From positions 2,274,455 through 2,338,454 of the forward strand of contig NZ_JALAAD010000001.1 of NCBI RefSeq assembly GCF_022984075.1: a stretch of 64,000 nucleotides of DNA, in the 5' to 3' direction. Below the pieces are notes generated by a model. It saw only the letters and a program-made list of their open reading frames with translations. It was not told where the DNA came from and did not search any database. This document shows, piece by piece, positions 8,236 to 17,024 of this stretch; position 1 is the first letter of the stretch, and each line of letters begins with the position of its first letter. This stretch comes from Synechococcus sp. C9. Lineage in GTDB: Bacteria; Cyanobacteriota; Cyanobacteriia; Gloeomargaritales; Gloeomargaritaceae. The position numbers and the translations under genes were made by a program.

Positions 8236-9315
8236 ATGCGACGACGGGTTGGCCTCCTGGGATTGGGGGCACTAGGACTCACCGCCTGCAATCGCCCCCA
8301 GGCACCAGCGGTCATTACCCAGCCCCGGGTGCGTTGGCGTTTGGCGACCAGTTGGCCGACCGCCCTGGATACCCTGTTTGGGGGGGTGCGCGCCCTGGCG
8401 GAGCAGGTGAAACAACTGACGGATGGACGGTTTACCCTCACCCCCTTTGCCGCTGGGGAAATTGTGCCGGGTTTGCAGGTGTTGGATGCGGTGCGTTCCG
8501 GCACGGTGGAGGCAGGGCACACGGCCAGCTACTATTACCTGGGGCAAAATCCGGCTTTGGTGTTTGGAACTGGCTTACCCTTTGGTCTCACCGCCCAACA
8601 GCAAAATGCCTGGTGGTACGCCGGGGGGGGGTTGGCGGCGATGCAGTCCCTGTATCAGGATTTTGGCGTTATTAATTTCCCGGCGGGGAATACGGGTGCC
8701 CAGATGGGGGGGTGGTTTCGGCGGGAGGTGGTCAACCTCAGTGACCTGCAGGGCTTAAAAATGCGTTTGCCCGGTTTGGGGGGCAAGGTGATGGCGCAGA
8801 TGGGGGTGAATGTGCAGGTTTTGCCGGGGAGTGAATTGTTTTTAGCCTTGGAACGGGGTGCCCTGGATGCGGCGGAATGGGTCGGACCCTATGATGACCA
8901 GCGGTTGGGTTTGCCCCGGGCGGCGCGTTACTATTACTATCCCGGTTGGTGGGAGCCGGGACCAAGTGTGGAACTGCTGATCAACCGGCGGGCGTGGGAG
9001 CAACTGCCCAGGAGTTACCAAAATGCCCTGGAACAGGCGGCACAGTCTATGAATCTCGCCATGCTCTCCCAGTACGAAGCCCGCAACCAAACCGCCCTGC
9101 AAGCCCTTGTTGCCGGGGATACCCAACTGCGGCGGTACAGTGATGACATTCTCCAAACCGCTTGGCAGGTGACCCAAGACCTTCTCGCCGACCAGAGTCG
9201 CCAATCCCCCGCTTTCCAAAAAATCTACCAACCCTGGCAAAAATTTCAAAAAGATAGCCTGAACTGGGGCAAAACCGATGCCTTGAGTACGATTCAACGG
9301 TTTTTGGCTCCCTAA
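8236..9315 (+). CDS. TRAP transporter substrate-binding lipoprotein (DctP family)
   Basis: A 359-residue protein with a short basic start (MRRR), a hydrophobic segment and lipobox LTAC (Cys18). The mature domain matches DctP/TakP-type solute receptors: [21 protein letters not shown] with the conserved carboxylate-binding Arg (R177), and EWVGPYDD near 214. These receptors bind 2-oxo acids or other organic anions for TRAP transporters. No DctQ/DctM membrane genes are in the window, so its partner must lie elsewhere. It follows the DUF5132-like gene closely. Confidence 0.88.
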   Translation: MRRRVGLLGLGALGLTACNRPQAPAVITQPRVRWRLATSWPTALDTLFGGVRALAEQVKQLTDGRFTLTPFAAGEIVPGLQVLDAVRSGTVEAGHTASYYYLGQNPALVFGTGLPFGLTAQQQNAWWYAGGGLAAMQSLYQDFGVINFPAGNTGAQMGGWFRREVVNLSDLQGLKMRLPGLGGKVMAQMGVNVQVLPGSELFLALERGALDAAEWVGPYDDQRLGLPRAARYYYYPGWWEPGPSVELLINRRAWEQLPRSYQNALEQAAQSMNLAMLSQYEARNQTALQALVAGDTQLRRYSDDILQTAWQVTQDLLADQSRQSPAFQKIYQPWQKFQKDSLNWGKTDALSTIQRFLAP

Positions 9316-9369
9316 ACCGGGCACGGCTAAGCGATAATAAATTTTTAACCTGAAGCAGTCCCTAAGCCC

Positions 9370-10560
9370 GTGTTATCCGAACGTATCTTGCAGGTGCAAC
9401 CCTCCGCCACGCTGGAAATTACCGCCCGGGCGAGGGCGATGCGTGCCGCCGGTGAGGATGTGTGTAGTTTTGCCGCTGGGGAACCGGACTTTGATACCCC
9501 CGCATTTATTCGGGAAGCAGTCAAAACCGCTTTGGATCAGGGCAAAACCCGCTACGGGCCAGCGGCGGGGGAACTGGTATTGCGGCGGGCGATTGCTGAG
9601 AAATTTCGGCAAGACAATGGTCTGAGTTACACACCGGAGCAGATTTTGGTCACCAATGGGTGCAAACAAGCCCTGTACAACCTGATACAGGTGATGATCC
9701 AACCGGGGGATGAGGTGCTGATCCCCGCCCCCTACTGGGTGAGTTACCCGGAGATGGTGCGCTTGGCTGGGGGGCGACCGGTGGTGATCCCGACGGAGCG
9801 GGCAACCGGCTATAAACTCACCCCGGAGCAATTGGCAGAGGCGGTGACCCCCCGCAGTCGCTTGCTGATTCTCAATTCCCCCAACAATCCCACCGGGGCG
9901 GTGTACCAACGGGAGGAATTGCAGGCGTTAGCTGAGGCGATCCTGCGCCATGACCTGTGGGTGATCAGCGATGAAATTTACGAAAAATTGGTCTATGACG
10001 GGGCGGAACACCTGAGTATTGCCGCCCTTGGGGAGGAAATTTACGCCCGTACCCTGGTGTGCAATGGCTTTGCCAAAGCCTACGCCATGACCGGGTGGCG
10101 GGTGGGGTATGGAGCCGGATCGCCTGAAATTATCGCTGCCGCCGCCAATCTCCAGGGGCATAGTACATCGAATGTTTGTACATTTGCCCAGTATGGAGCC
10201 TTAGCCGCCCTGCAAGGTCCCCAGGCGGAATTGCACCGGATGCGGCAGGTGTTTGGCGAACGGCGGCGGTTGATGTGCGATGCACTGGCGCAGATGCCCG
10301 GTTTGGGGTTGGCACCACCGGCGGGGGCATTTTATATCTGGGTGGACATTCGGGCGACCGGGTTAAATTCCGTCCAATTTTGCCAGCAGGTGCTGGAGCA
10401 ATATCAGGTGGCACTGGTGCCGGGGCGAGCCTTTGGGGATGACCAACACGTGCGGTTATCCTACGCCACCGACCACACCACGATTGCCAAGGGCATGGCG
10501 CGGTTGGCACAGTACCTCGGTCATTTAGCCCCGCTGTCGGTGGGGGATGGGAAGCGGTAA
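9370..10560 (+). CDS. aspC: Class I aspartate/prephenate aminotransferase
   Basis: A 396-residue PLP enzyme. TRYGPAAGE at 60-68, NSPNNPTGAVY at 169-179, SDEIYE at 200-205 and the Schiff-base lysine K236 in NGFAKAYAMTGWRVGY are all in place, as is the substrate-carboxylate Arg in VRLSYAT near the C terminus. The pattern fits the Ib subgroup, whose members transaminate aspartate and in cyanobacteria often prephenate (arogenate route to Tyr/Phe). GTG start at 9370. psb29 begins within 35 nt of the end. Confidence 0.94.
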   Translation: MLSERILQVQPSATLEITARARAMRAAGEDVCSFAAGEPDFDTPAFIREAVKTALDQGKTRYGPAAGELVLRRAIAEKFRQDNGLSYTPEQILVTNGCKQALYNLIQVMIQPGDEVLIPAPYWVSYPEMVRLAGGRPVVIPTERATGYKLTPEQLAEAVTPRSRLLILNSPNNPTGAVYQREELQALAEAILRHDLWVISDEIYEKLVYDGAEHLSIAALGEEIYARTLVCNGFAKAYAMTGWRVGYGAGSPEIIAAAANLQGHSTSNVCTFAQYGALAALQGPQAELHRMRQVFGERRRLMCDALAQMPGLGLAPPAGAFYIWVDIRATGLNSVQFCQQVLEQYQVALVPGRAFGDDQHVRLSYATDHTTIAKGMARLAQYLGHLAPLSVGDGKR

Positions 10561-10594
10561 AATGAAATACGGTTTGTCCGAAGGAACTGCTCCC

Positions 10595-11269
10595 GTGCCC
10601 CCGATTCCCACTGTTGCTGATACAAAACGGGCTTTTTATCAATACCATCCCCGCCCGATCCACTCGGTGTACCAGCGGGTGGTGGAGGAATTGTTGGTGG
10701 AGATGCACCTGCTCCAGGTGAATGTGGGGTATCGCTATCATCCCCTGTACGCCCTGGGGGTGGTGACCAGTTTTGATACCCTGATGGCGCACTACACCCC
10801 GACGGCGCATCGGGACTCGATTTTTCAAGCCCTTTGTCGGGCGTTGAACCACGACCCGGAGACCCTGCGGGCGGATGCCCAGCGGTTAAAAAACCTGGCG
10901 CAAGGGGAGGGAGGGACTGCCCTGCGGGCTTGGTTGGCACAACCGGAGGCACCCTTGTCTGCCGATGACCCCCTGCAAAGGGAACTGCAAAGCTGGCTGA
11001 CCCCGCCCCCGCCCAAATACAGCCGGTTGGTGGGGATTGGTTTGCTGACCCTGGTGCAGTGCGTGTTGCCCCAGCAAGAGGAACAATGGCTGTCCGCCGT
11101 GCAAACCCTGGCGCGGGCCTTAAATTTGAATGGGGAAAAAGTGGAGCGGGATTTAGACCTCTACCGCAGTACCCTGGAACGACTCACCCAGGCGCAGGCG
11201 GTCTTAGCGGACATCCTCAAAGGCGGCAAGGCGAAAAACCCTGCCCTACCGGAAGTCCCTGCCTCGTGA
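10595..11269 (+). CDS. psb29: Photosystem II biogenesis protein Psb29/Thf1
   Basis: A 224-residue protein with the family N-terminal signature TVADTKRAFYQYHPRPIHSVYQR, quoted here in parts (TVADTKRAF, RPIHSVYQR), then VEELLVEMHLLQVN, ALGVVTSFD and the C-terminal VERDLDLYRS. Psb29/Thf1 is a thylakoid-associated factor for PSII assembly and FtsH-dependent repair. GTG at 10595 is preferred: AAGGA lies 10 nt upstream, and the start then matches the usual five residues before TV-DTKRAF. An ATG at 10562, one nt after the aspC stop, would add 11 residues. Confidence 0.9.
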   Translation: MPPIPTVADTKRAFYQYHPRPIHSVYQRVVEELLVEMHLLQVNVGYRYHPLYALGVVTSFDTLMAHYTPTAHRDSIFQALCRALNHDPETLRADAQRLKNLAQGEGGTALRAWLAQPEAPLSADDPLQRELQSWLTPPPPKYSRLVGIGLLTLVQCVLPQQEEQWLSAVQTLARALNLNGEKVERDLDLYRSTLERLTQAQAVLADILKGGKAKNPALPEVPAS

Positions 11270-11311
11270 GGTGAGGATCACTATGGCAATTTCTAGGAGG
11301 GGAACCAAATC

Positions 11312-11698
11312 ATGGCTACCAGTCGGCGGGTCGAACGGGTTGCAGAACTGATCAAGCGGGAAATCAGCCAGCTTTTGCTCAGCGGCATTAAAGATGACCG
11401 GGTGGGGCAGGGCTTGGTGAGTGTGACAGCGGTGGAGGTGTCCGGGGATTTGCAACACGCCCAGGTGTATGTCAGCATCTTTGGCTCCCCAGCCGTCCGG
11501 GCGCAAACCATGGCGGGGCTGGAATCCGCTACGGGCTATGTACGCACGGTTTTGGGGCAACGGGTGCGCCTGCGTCGTACGCCAGAGGTGGTGTTTCGGG
11601 AAGATACATCCCTGGAGCGGGGCAGTCGGGTGATTGCCCTGTTGAACCAAATCCGGCAAAATCAAACCCCCAAGGAAGGGGACTCCCTGCCCAGTTAA
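11312..11698 (+). CDS. rbfA: Ribosome-binding factor A
   Basis: A 128-residue KH-type fold protein: [18 protein letters not shown] at the start, then [19 protein letters not shown] and [19 protein letters not shown], all typical of RbfA. RbfA binds the 30S subunit and helps mature the 5' end of 16S rRNA. A strong ribosome site (AGGAGGGG) precedes the ATG by ~10 nt. It follows psb29 by 42 nt and may be its operon partner. Confidence 0.96.
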   Translation: MATSRRVERVAELIKREISQLLLSGIKDDRVGQGLVSVTAVEVSGDLQHAQVYVSIFGSPAVRAQTMAGLESATGYVRTVLGQRVRLRRTPEVVFREDTSLERGSRVIALLNQIRQNQTPKEGDSLPS

Positions 11699-11777
11699 CA
11701 TTTAGTTTGATACAGTCTATTTATCAATTAAAGGATACAAAAAGCCTCCATCATTCTCAAGGCTCAGAATAATTGAC

Positions 11778-11891
11778 TCACGGCAAGTGGGGTTCAACTG
11801 TATCCCATAAGCGCTTAAAAGACTGTAGTTCGACGGTTTTAGGTCTGGGCTGAGGCAGTAGCTGAGACTTTTTCTGTTCGAGAACAACCGT
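11778..11891 (-). pseudogene. C-terminal protein remnant, possibly transposase
   Basis: A 37-codon minus-strand frame without a start, bounded upstream by TAA. It reads VVLEQKKSQLLPQPRPKT, then VELQSFKRLWDTVEPHLP and a stop. Composition and closure look like the genuine tail of a lost protein. I suspect a transposase, since the fragment abuts the horizontally acquired restriction-modification cassette, but I cannot name the family. The rest of the 11699-11986 gap shows nothing else. Confidence 0.35.
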
Positions 11892-11986
11892 TTAATCTTT
11901 GAGCAGTAAATCCAGGAACATCCCTGTGGCGTACAATTGTGGACATTTCTGTTGCATGATTTATAACTTCAAAGGAAACACATCAG

Positions 11987-12754
11987 ATGTCTATGAACTT
12001 CCATAGCCTTATCAGCACTTCTGATGAGGAAAACTTTTTACAGATTTTTAAGGATGCTTTCTCTGGACAGAATAAGCAGTTTCTGGAAGCGCACGACACT
12101 ATTCTCAGGGCTTGTTACAGAAATCCCCAACTTGCTCCAACCACAAAAAAGGCTAAAACTCCAGAAGAGTTAGCCAAGGTTTGGTTAGAGAAGTATGAAA
12201 ACGGCTATAAAAATAGAATTTCACGACGCATATCACAACTTCCCCACACAGTTGCTGATCCAATTGTCAATACAATCATCAATGCTCGATTAACAGGACT
12301 AACTACAGAGCATCTTGAACAAATCAAATATGCCCACAGGTTGTCAATGTCTGCCGAGAATATTTTGGGATTACTTTTAGAAGAATTTTTAGCTGATAAA
12401 TTGGCTAGATATGGCTGGTTTTGTTGTTGGGGAGAGTCAATTCGCCATGTGGATTTTTGTAATGTTGATGGTTCTCTCTTGCAGGTCAAAAACCGCAGTA
12501 ACTCGGAAAATAGTTCGTCTTCTCGGGTAAGAATTAACCAGCCCATTGAAAAGTGGTATCGGGTTGATGCTGTAAATGGTAACTATCAATGGTCTTATTG
12601 GCAACGTAAATATAATAACGATGATGACTTTTCTGAAGAAAAATTTATTGGTTTTATTCAGCAAGTTTTACAAAGAAATCCCTGTGCTTTAGCCGTTGAA
12701 GCAGACAACTATTGGAAAAGCATATCTGAACACTCAGAGCAAACTCAAAGTTAA
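11987..12754 (+). CDS. SinI-like type II restriction endonuclease
   Basis: A 255-residue protein. The core ENILGLLLEEFLADKLARYGW, followed by CCWGESIRHVDFCNVDGSLLQVKNR (quoted in part), fits a PD-(D/E)xK nuclease with D156 and Q166-V-K168, an acidic-to-Gln variant. Overall it resembles the SinI family, whose members cut GGWCC. The neighbour is a C5 methyltransferase, and the two genes converge and overlap by 21 nt at their 3' ends. ATG 11987 has AAAGGA 10 nt upstream; ATG 11993 is an alternative. AT-rich codon use suggests acquisition. Specificity is inferred. Confidence 0.75.
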   Translation: MSMNFHSLISTSDEENFLQIFKDAFSGQNKQFLEAHDTILRACYRNPQLAPTTKKAKTPEELAKVWLEKYENGYKNRISRRISQLPHTVADPIVNTIINARLTGLTTEHLEQIKYAHRLSMSAENILGLLLEEFLADKLARYGWFCCWGESIRHVDFCNVDGSLLQVKNRSNSENSSSSRVRINQPIEKWYRVDAVNGNYQWSYWQRKYNNDDDFSEEKFIGFIQQVLQRNPCALAVEADNYWKSISEHSEQTQS

Positions 12755-14161
12755 TTGTTTAGTTAATGCTTCATCTCTATAACCCATCTCCTTCAGCCAA
12801 CTGACATCATCAGTATTGTGGTAGCGGGAGTAGGGGAAATCGGGATATATTCTAGGCTCTTCACCCCTTAGATGGGTTAATAACATTCTCGCAATCGCTC
12901 TTCCTAGAGAGCAAGGAACGGCATTACCCACTTGCCGATATTGATCGAGTAAAGTACCTGCAATCATCCAATCATCTGGAAATTCTTGAATGCGCTTATA
13001 TTCCTCAATGCTAAGGGGTCTATCCTCTTCTGGGTGAGCTAAATCTGTGGCAGGCATAGCGGGATGAGTGACCAAGGTAGGGGCTGGTTTATCCCAAGCC
13101 AACCTGCGGTAAAAACCCGTTTTACCTCCTCCCGCATGATAGGAAGTTCCCAGTGCCTCTTGATGCAGCTCTTCTGGCAAGTCCCGCCAGTATTGCCCTG
13201 GTTTCAGTAATCTATAATACTTGAGCCGTTTTTCTGGAAACTTGACAAAATGATGTCCATCCTTAGGCAGACCTGCTAAAGCCTCTCGTAAAGTCTTCCA
13301 TTTGGGCAGACCATATAATTCTTTTTCGGAATGAGTGGGGGTGAGATAGGGCAGTTTTACACCATCACGACTACAAGCAATGATCAGTCTTTCTCTTTGC
13401 TGAGGTGCTCCAAAATTAGCTGAGTTATAGAGGTTGAAAGAAACGCCATATCCTGCATCTTGTAATTTTTGAATAATGAGAAGCAATGCACCGCCTCTTC
13501 GTTCATCTTGGGATAATGGTGGAAAATTTTTGCCTCTCATTTCATGGGGTCGATGTTTTAATGGCGCAGACAGTAATCCCCTGACATTCTCAATCACCGC
13601 AAATCTGGGTTTAAGTTCAATGATTAAGTCAACGAACCTTAAGAAAACATTGCCTCGTTCATCGTTGAATCCTTGGCGCTTGCCTGCACTGCTAAAGGCT
13701 TGACACGGTGGTCCGCCAACAATTACATCAATCTCATCAGTTGAACTCAGTCCTGCATACGCTCGAATTTCTGTGGCTGAGTAATCCCGAATATCCCCAA
13801 TCAATGCCATGTCTGGTCGATTGATCTCAATCGTTTGTCGAGCGGCGGGATCAATTTCACAAGCAAGGAGTACTTGGATGCCTTCTTTTTCTAGCCCCAA
13901 ATCCAGACCCATACAGCCAGAAAAAAAACTCAAGGCTTTTAGCTCAGGTTTGCTGAACGAGCGTCGCCCATGATCAGGGATTTTTAGGCTTCTATTCTCT
14001 CCTTTAACACGGTAGCTCTGCACAGATTCTGATGCTACAATCCACCGACTACTAATCCTTTCCCCGCTGATTTCGCCATACCGAAGTAGCTGGCGTACAT
14101 ATTGCTCTGAGCAGTTTAAGATTTCAGAGGTTTCTTTTACAGAGAGGTATTCGGTAACCAT
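12734..14161 (-). CDS. DNA (cytosine-5) methyltransferase with N-terminal HTH
   Basis: A 475-residue protein. Residues ~4-50 form an excisionase/MerR-like HTH (LSVKETSEILNCSEQYVRQLL). The catalytic part has motif I (ALSFFSGCMGLDLG, 77-90), motif IV with nucleophile C153 (GGPPCQAFS), motif VI (ENVRG, 191-195), QQRERL, and the motif X-like QVGNAVP. It should protect the host by methylating the cytosine recognised by the adjacent SinI-like nuclease. The HTH may also repress transcription of the cassette. ATG 14161 is chosen; an upstream TTG at 14236 would add 25 residues that do not look conserved. Confidence 0.94.
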   Translation of the reverse strand: MVTEYLSVKETSEILNCSEQYVRQLLRYGEISGERISSRWIVASESVQSYRVKGENRSLKIPDHGRRSFSKPELKALSFFSGCMGLDLGLEKEGIQVLLACEIDPAARQTIEINRPDMALIGDIRDYSATEIRAYAGLSSTDEIDVIVGGPPCQAFSSAGKRQGFNDERGNVFLRFVDLIIELKPRFAVIENVRGLLSAPLKHRPHEMRGKNFPPLSQDERRGGALLLIIQKLQDAGYGVSFNLYNSANFGAPQQRERLIIACSRDGVKLPYLTPTHSEKELYGLPKWKTLREALAGLPKDGHHFVKFPEKRLKYYRLLKPGQYWRDLPEELHQEALGTSYHAGGGKTGFYRRLAWDKPAPTLVTHPAMPATDLAHPEEDRPLSIEEYKRIQEFPDDWMIAGTLLDQYRQVGNAVPCSLGRAIARMLLTHLRGEEPRIYPDFPYSRYHNTDDVSWLKEMGYRDEALTKQLTLSLL

Positions 14162-14236
14162 GCTTTCGGTTGCGAAACTAAAACTAGGTACCCATCCTAC
14201 TGTCAAAGTATCATGCGTGCAAGTATTGTGAACCAA

Positions 14237-14409
14237 TGTTCTTGTCTCAGTGTCTTGCCTAAAGTTAGCGTCAGTCGTCGAACACAGTCTCCGGATGCAC
14301 CCCCCGGACGGAGGGTTTGGGAATTGTTGCCCGCCACTTCAGCGGGATTGCTATAGTATCAACAGGTATTTTGCGTACTTGAAACTAAAACCCTGGAAAC
14401 GTTTAGACT
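14237..14409. other. Spacer with repeat remnant
   Basis: No gene. Bases 14344-14356 (GGGATTGCTATAG) match the right terminal repeat of the TATAG-type elements, with no matching left end nearby, so this is a solo end. A GC-rich hairpin-like stretch (CTCCGGATGCACC...) lies at about 14289-14320. Confidence 0.4.
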
Positions 14410-15225
14410 GTGGGCGAAAAACGGCGTTTATTAGGTTTGCGGGCAGAGCAATTCCGCCACCCTTGGGACCGGGAAGCCACCCAAGCCTTGCAACAAGTTC
14501 CCGGACTGGATGGGTTACTGCGGTTGACCCTGGGGACAGCGGCACAGGAATGGTTTTACTTGGAAAATATGGCGACTGGGGTGCAGGTAGGATGGAATCA
14601 ACTGCCCTGGCTGTACGAATTACTACAGGAAGCCTGCCAAATTTTAGACATGGATGTGCCCTACCTGTACCTGCGGCAAAATCCCCAGCCCAATGCCTAC
14701 ACCCTCGCCATTCGGGGGGATAAACCCTTTATCGTTTTGCATACCAGCCTGATGGAACTGCTCACGCCTGCCGAAATCCAGGCGGTGATTGCCCACGAAT
14801 TGGGACATTTGAAGTGTGAACATGGGGTGTATTTGACCCTCGCTAACCTCTTGGTTTTAGGGGTCGCCCAGATTCCCACTTGGGGGATGTGGTTGGCGCA
14901 GGGACTACAGACATCGTTATTACAATGGTTGCGCTGTGCCGAGTTGAGTTGTGACCGCGCCGCCCTGTTGGTCGCCCAGGAACCCCAGGTGGTGGTGCAG
15001 GTATTGATGAAATTAGCCGGGGGTTCCCCCTCATTGGCGCACCAATTAGATGGGCAGGCATTTCTCGCCCAAGCCCGTGCCTACGACCAGCGGGGGTGGA
15101 GTTGGCTGAAAACCCCCCGCACCTTGCCCCTGACCCATCCCCTACCGGTATTGCGGGCACAGGAGATTGACCGCTGGAGCCAAAGCCCCGCCTATCAACG
15201 GTTGGTGGCAGGCAAAGAAAATTAG
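14410..15225 (+). CDS. M48-family zinc metallopeptidase
   Basis: A 271-residue protein. The zinc motif HELGH is at 129-133 and the third ligand is E178 in AELSCDRAA, the M48 (HtpX/Ste24-like) signature. Hydrophobic residues 143-172 between them may dip into the membrane. No obvious N-terminal signal. M48 enzymes degrade misfolded or membrane proteins. Start is GTG at 14410. It lies 47 nt upstream of hemH and may be co-transcribed. Confidence 0.87.
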   Translation: MGEKRRLLGLRAEQFRHPWDREATQALQQVPGLDGLLRLTLGTAAQEWFYLENMATGVQVGWNQLPWLYELLQEACQILDMDVPYLYLRQNPQPNAYTLAIRGDKPFIVLHTSLMELLTPAEIQAVIAHELGHLKCEHGVYLTLANLLVLGVAQIPTWGMWLAQGLQTSLLQWLRCAELSCDRAALLVAQEPQVVVQVLMKLAGGSPSLAHQLDGQAFLAQARAYDQRGWSWLKTPRTLPLTHPLPVLRAQEIDRWSQSPAYQRLVAGKEN

Positions 15226-15272
15226 GCTAAACTTAAATAAATGTAAAAATTGTCAGGACTGGGGAAGGGGTC

Positions 15273-16439
15273 GTGAGCCAACGCCTAGGGGTGCTGTTAT
15301 TGAATTTGGGGGGACCCGAGCGGTTGGAGGATGTGCGACCGTTCCTTTACAATCTGTTTGCCGACCCGGAGATTATCCGCTTGCCCCTGCCCTGGTTGCA
15401 AAAACCCTTGGCTTGGTTGATTGCCACCATGCGTCACCGCCGTTCCCGAGAAAATTACCGGCAAATTGGGGGCGGCTCTCCCATCCGGCAGATTACCGAA
15501 CAGCAGGCGCAGGCTCTAGCGCAACAACTCCAGCAGATGGGGCAGTCGGTGCGGATTTATGTGGGTATGCGCTATTGGCATCCCTTTACCGAGGAAGCCA
15601 TTGCCCAAATTGAACGGGATGGGGTGGAAAAACTGGTGATTTTACCCCTCTATCCCCAGTACTCTATTAGTACGAGCGGTTCCAGTTTGCGCCTATTGGA
15701 ACGGTTGCGGCAGGCGGGAACCTATCTGGCGCAGATTGAGCATACGGTGATTCCCTACTGGTATCAACGCCCGGGTTACATCGAGGCGATGGTGGATTTG
15801 ATCCGCCAAACCCTGGACAATCTGCCCGCCCCCGACCACGTGCATTTACTGTTTAGTGCCCACGGGGTACCCCGCAGTTATGTGGAAAAGGATGGCGACC
15901 CCTACCAGGAACAGATTGAAACCGGGGTGGCGCTGATTATCAAAGCCCTCAATCGTCCCAACGCCCATACCCTCGCCTACCAAAGCCGGGTGGGTCCGGT
16001 GGAATGGTTGCAACCCTACACGGAGGATGTGATCCCCGAGTTGGGGGCGCGAGGGGTGCGGGATTTGCTGGTGATTCCCATCAGTTTTGTTTCGGAACAC
16101 ATCGAAACCTTGCAAGAAATTGACATGGAATACCGGGAACTCGCCCATCAGAGCGGGATTATCAATTTCCATCGGGTACCGGCTTTGAACGTCCACCCCC
16201 GGTTTATTCAGGATTTGGCTGAAGCGGTGGTTCAAGCCAGTACATCCCCACCCGTGCCGCTCAATCAGGTGATCAACATTCAAAAACCGGTGAAAATTTA
16301 TCCCCAGGAGCGTTGGGAATGGGGTTTAACGCCCACCGCCGAAGTTTGGAATGGTCGGTTAGCAATGTTGGGTTTTATATTTTTGTTAGTCGAAATGATT
16401 ACCGGCTGGGGACCTTTGCATTTAGTGGGTTTGATGTAA
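15273..16439 (+). CDS. hemH: Ferrochelatase with C-terminal CAB-like helix
   Basis: A 388-residue protein. [12 protein letters not shown] opens the ferrochelatase domain; [19 protein letters not shown] contains the active-site histidine, and [16 protein letters not shown] follows. After a linker, the C terminus carries a membrane helix with [10 protein letters not shown], a chlorophyll a/b-binding-like motif found in cyanobacterial and plastid type II ferrochelatases. It inserts Fe2+ into protoporphyrin IX, and the CAB tail is thought to link it to pigment supply and the thylakoid. GTG start at 15273 with AAGGGG upstream. Confidence 0.96.
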   Translation: MSQRLGVLLLNLGGPERLEDVRPFLYNLFADPEIIRLPLPWLQKPLAWLIATMRHRRSRENYRQIGGGSPIRQITEQQAQALAQQLQQMGQSVRIYVGMRYWHPFTEEAIAQIERDGVEKLVILPLYPQYSISTSGSSLRLLERLRQAGTYLAQIEHTVIPYWYQRPGYIEAMVDLIRQTLDNLPAPDHVHLLFSAHGVPRSYVEKDGDPYQEQIETGVALIIKALNRPNAHTLAYQSRVGPVEWLQPYTEDVIPELGARGVRDLLVIPISFVSEHIETLQEIDMEYRELAHQSGIINFHRVPALNVHPRFIQDLAEAVVQASTSPPVPLNQVINIQKPVKIYPQERWEWGLTPTAEVWNGRLAMLGFIFLLVEMITGWGPLHLVGLM

Positions 16440-16510
16440 TCGCTAGGTAATGGTGAAGGGATGGGCAAGTGGGGTTACGTTAAGATAGACAACATACCCC
16501 AAGCAAACCC

Positions 16511-16981
16511 ATGAGCAATCCGGTTACGTTAGAAAGCATTGCCGAAAGTGTTGCCCAAAATGCCCAGCGCATTGAGCAGGTAGCGGAAAACGTTGCCCAA
16601 AACACCCAGCGCATTGAACAACTTGCAGAAAATGTTGCCCAAAACACCCAAAGCCTTACCCAGACCAACCAACGGGTGGAGGACATTGCCCACAGCCTTA
16701 CCCAGACCAACCAGCGGGTGGAGGACATTGCCCACAGCCTTACCCAGACCAACCAGCGGGTGGAGGACATTGCCCAGAGCCTTGTCCAGACCAACCAACG
16801 GGTGGAAGCGATTGGTCATGATTTATCCCAGTTGCGGATTGAAGTCACCAAATTTAACGACCGCATGGAAACCTATCAACGGGCGAATGACCGTTTGGTG
16901 AATTTAGCACTTTCGATCATTACTGGGGGGACAGTAGCGTTGATTGTGGGGATGATTTTACTAATCGTGCGGGAAGTTTAG
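16511..16981 (+). CDS. Tandem-repeat coiled-coil protein with C-terminal membrane anchor
   Basis: A 156-residue protein. The N-terminal ~100 residues are repetitive coiled coil: two AENVAQNTQRIEQ-type units, then near-identical 14-residue units SLTQTNQRVEDIAH. A non-repetitive coiled coil (LRIEVTKFNDRMETYQRA) leads to a single membrane helix (LSIITGGTVALIVGMILLIV) at the C terminus. Predicted to be a tail-anchored or membrane-tethered rod. No catalytic motif. The DNA repeats suggest the length can change by slippage in steps of 14 residues. Confidence 0.78.
   Translation: MSNPVTLESIAESVAQNAQRIEQVAENVAQNTQRIEQLAENVAQNTQSLTQTNQRVEDIAHSLTQTNQRVEDIAHSLTQTNQRVEDIAQSLVQTNQRVEAIGHDLSQLRIEVTKFNDRMETYQRANDRLVNLALSIITGGTVALIVGMILLIVREV
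16652..16819 (+). repeat. Four 42-bp in-frame tandem repeats
   Basis: Units begin with AGCCTTACCCAGACCAACCA at 16652, 16694 and 16736, and AGCCTTGTCC at 16778. The first three are nearly identical; the fourth diverges at its end. Each encodes 14 residues, so copy changes keep the frame. Confidence 0.92.
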
Positions 16982-17024
16982 GGGATGACCGCCCTAAAAT
17001 AAAAATCCCTGCCCTTTGCGAGCT

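Noticed and set aside
16652-16819. Tandem 42-bp repeats as a possible CRISPR array
   Set aside because: Units are contiguous with no spacers and lie inside a coding frame.
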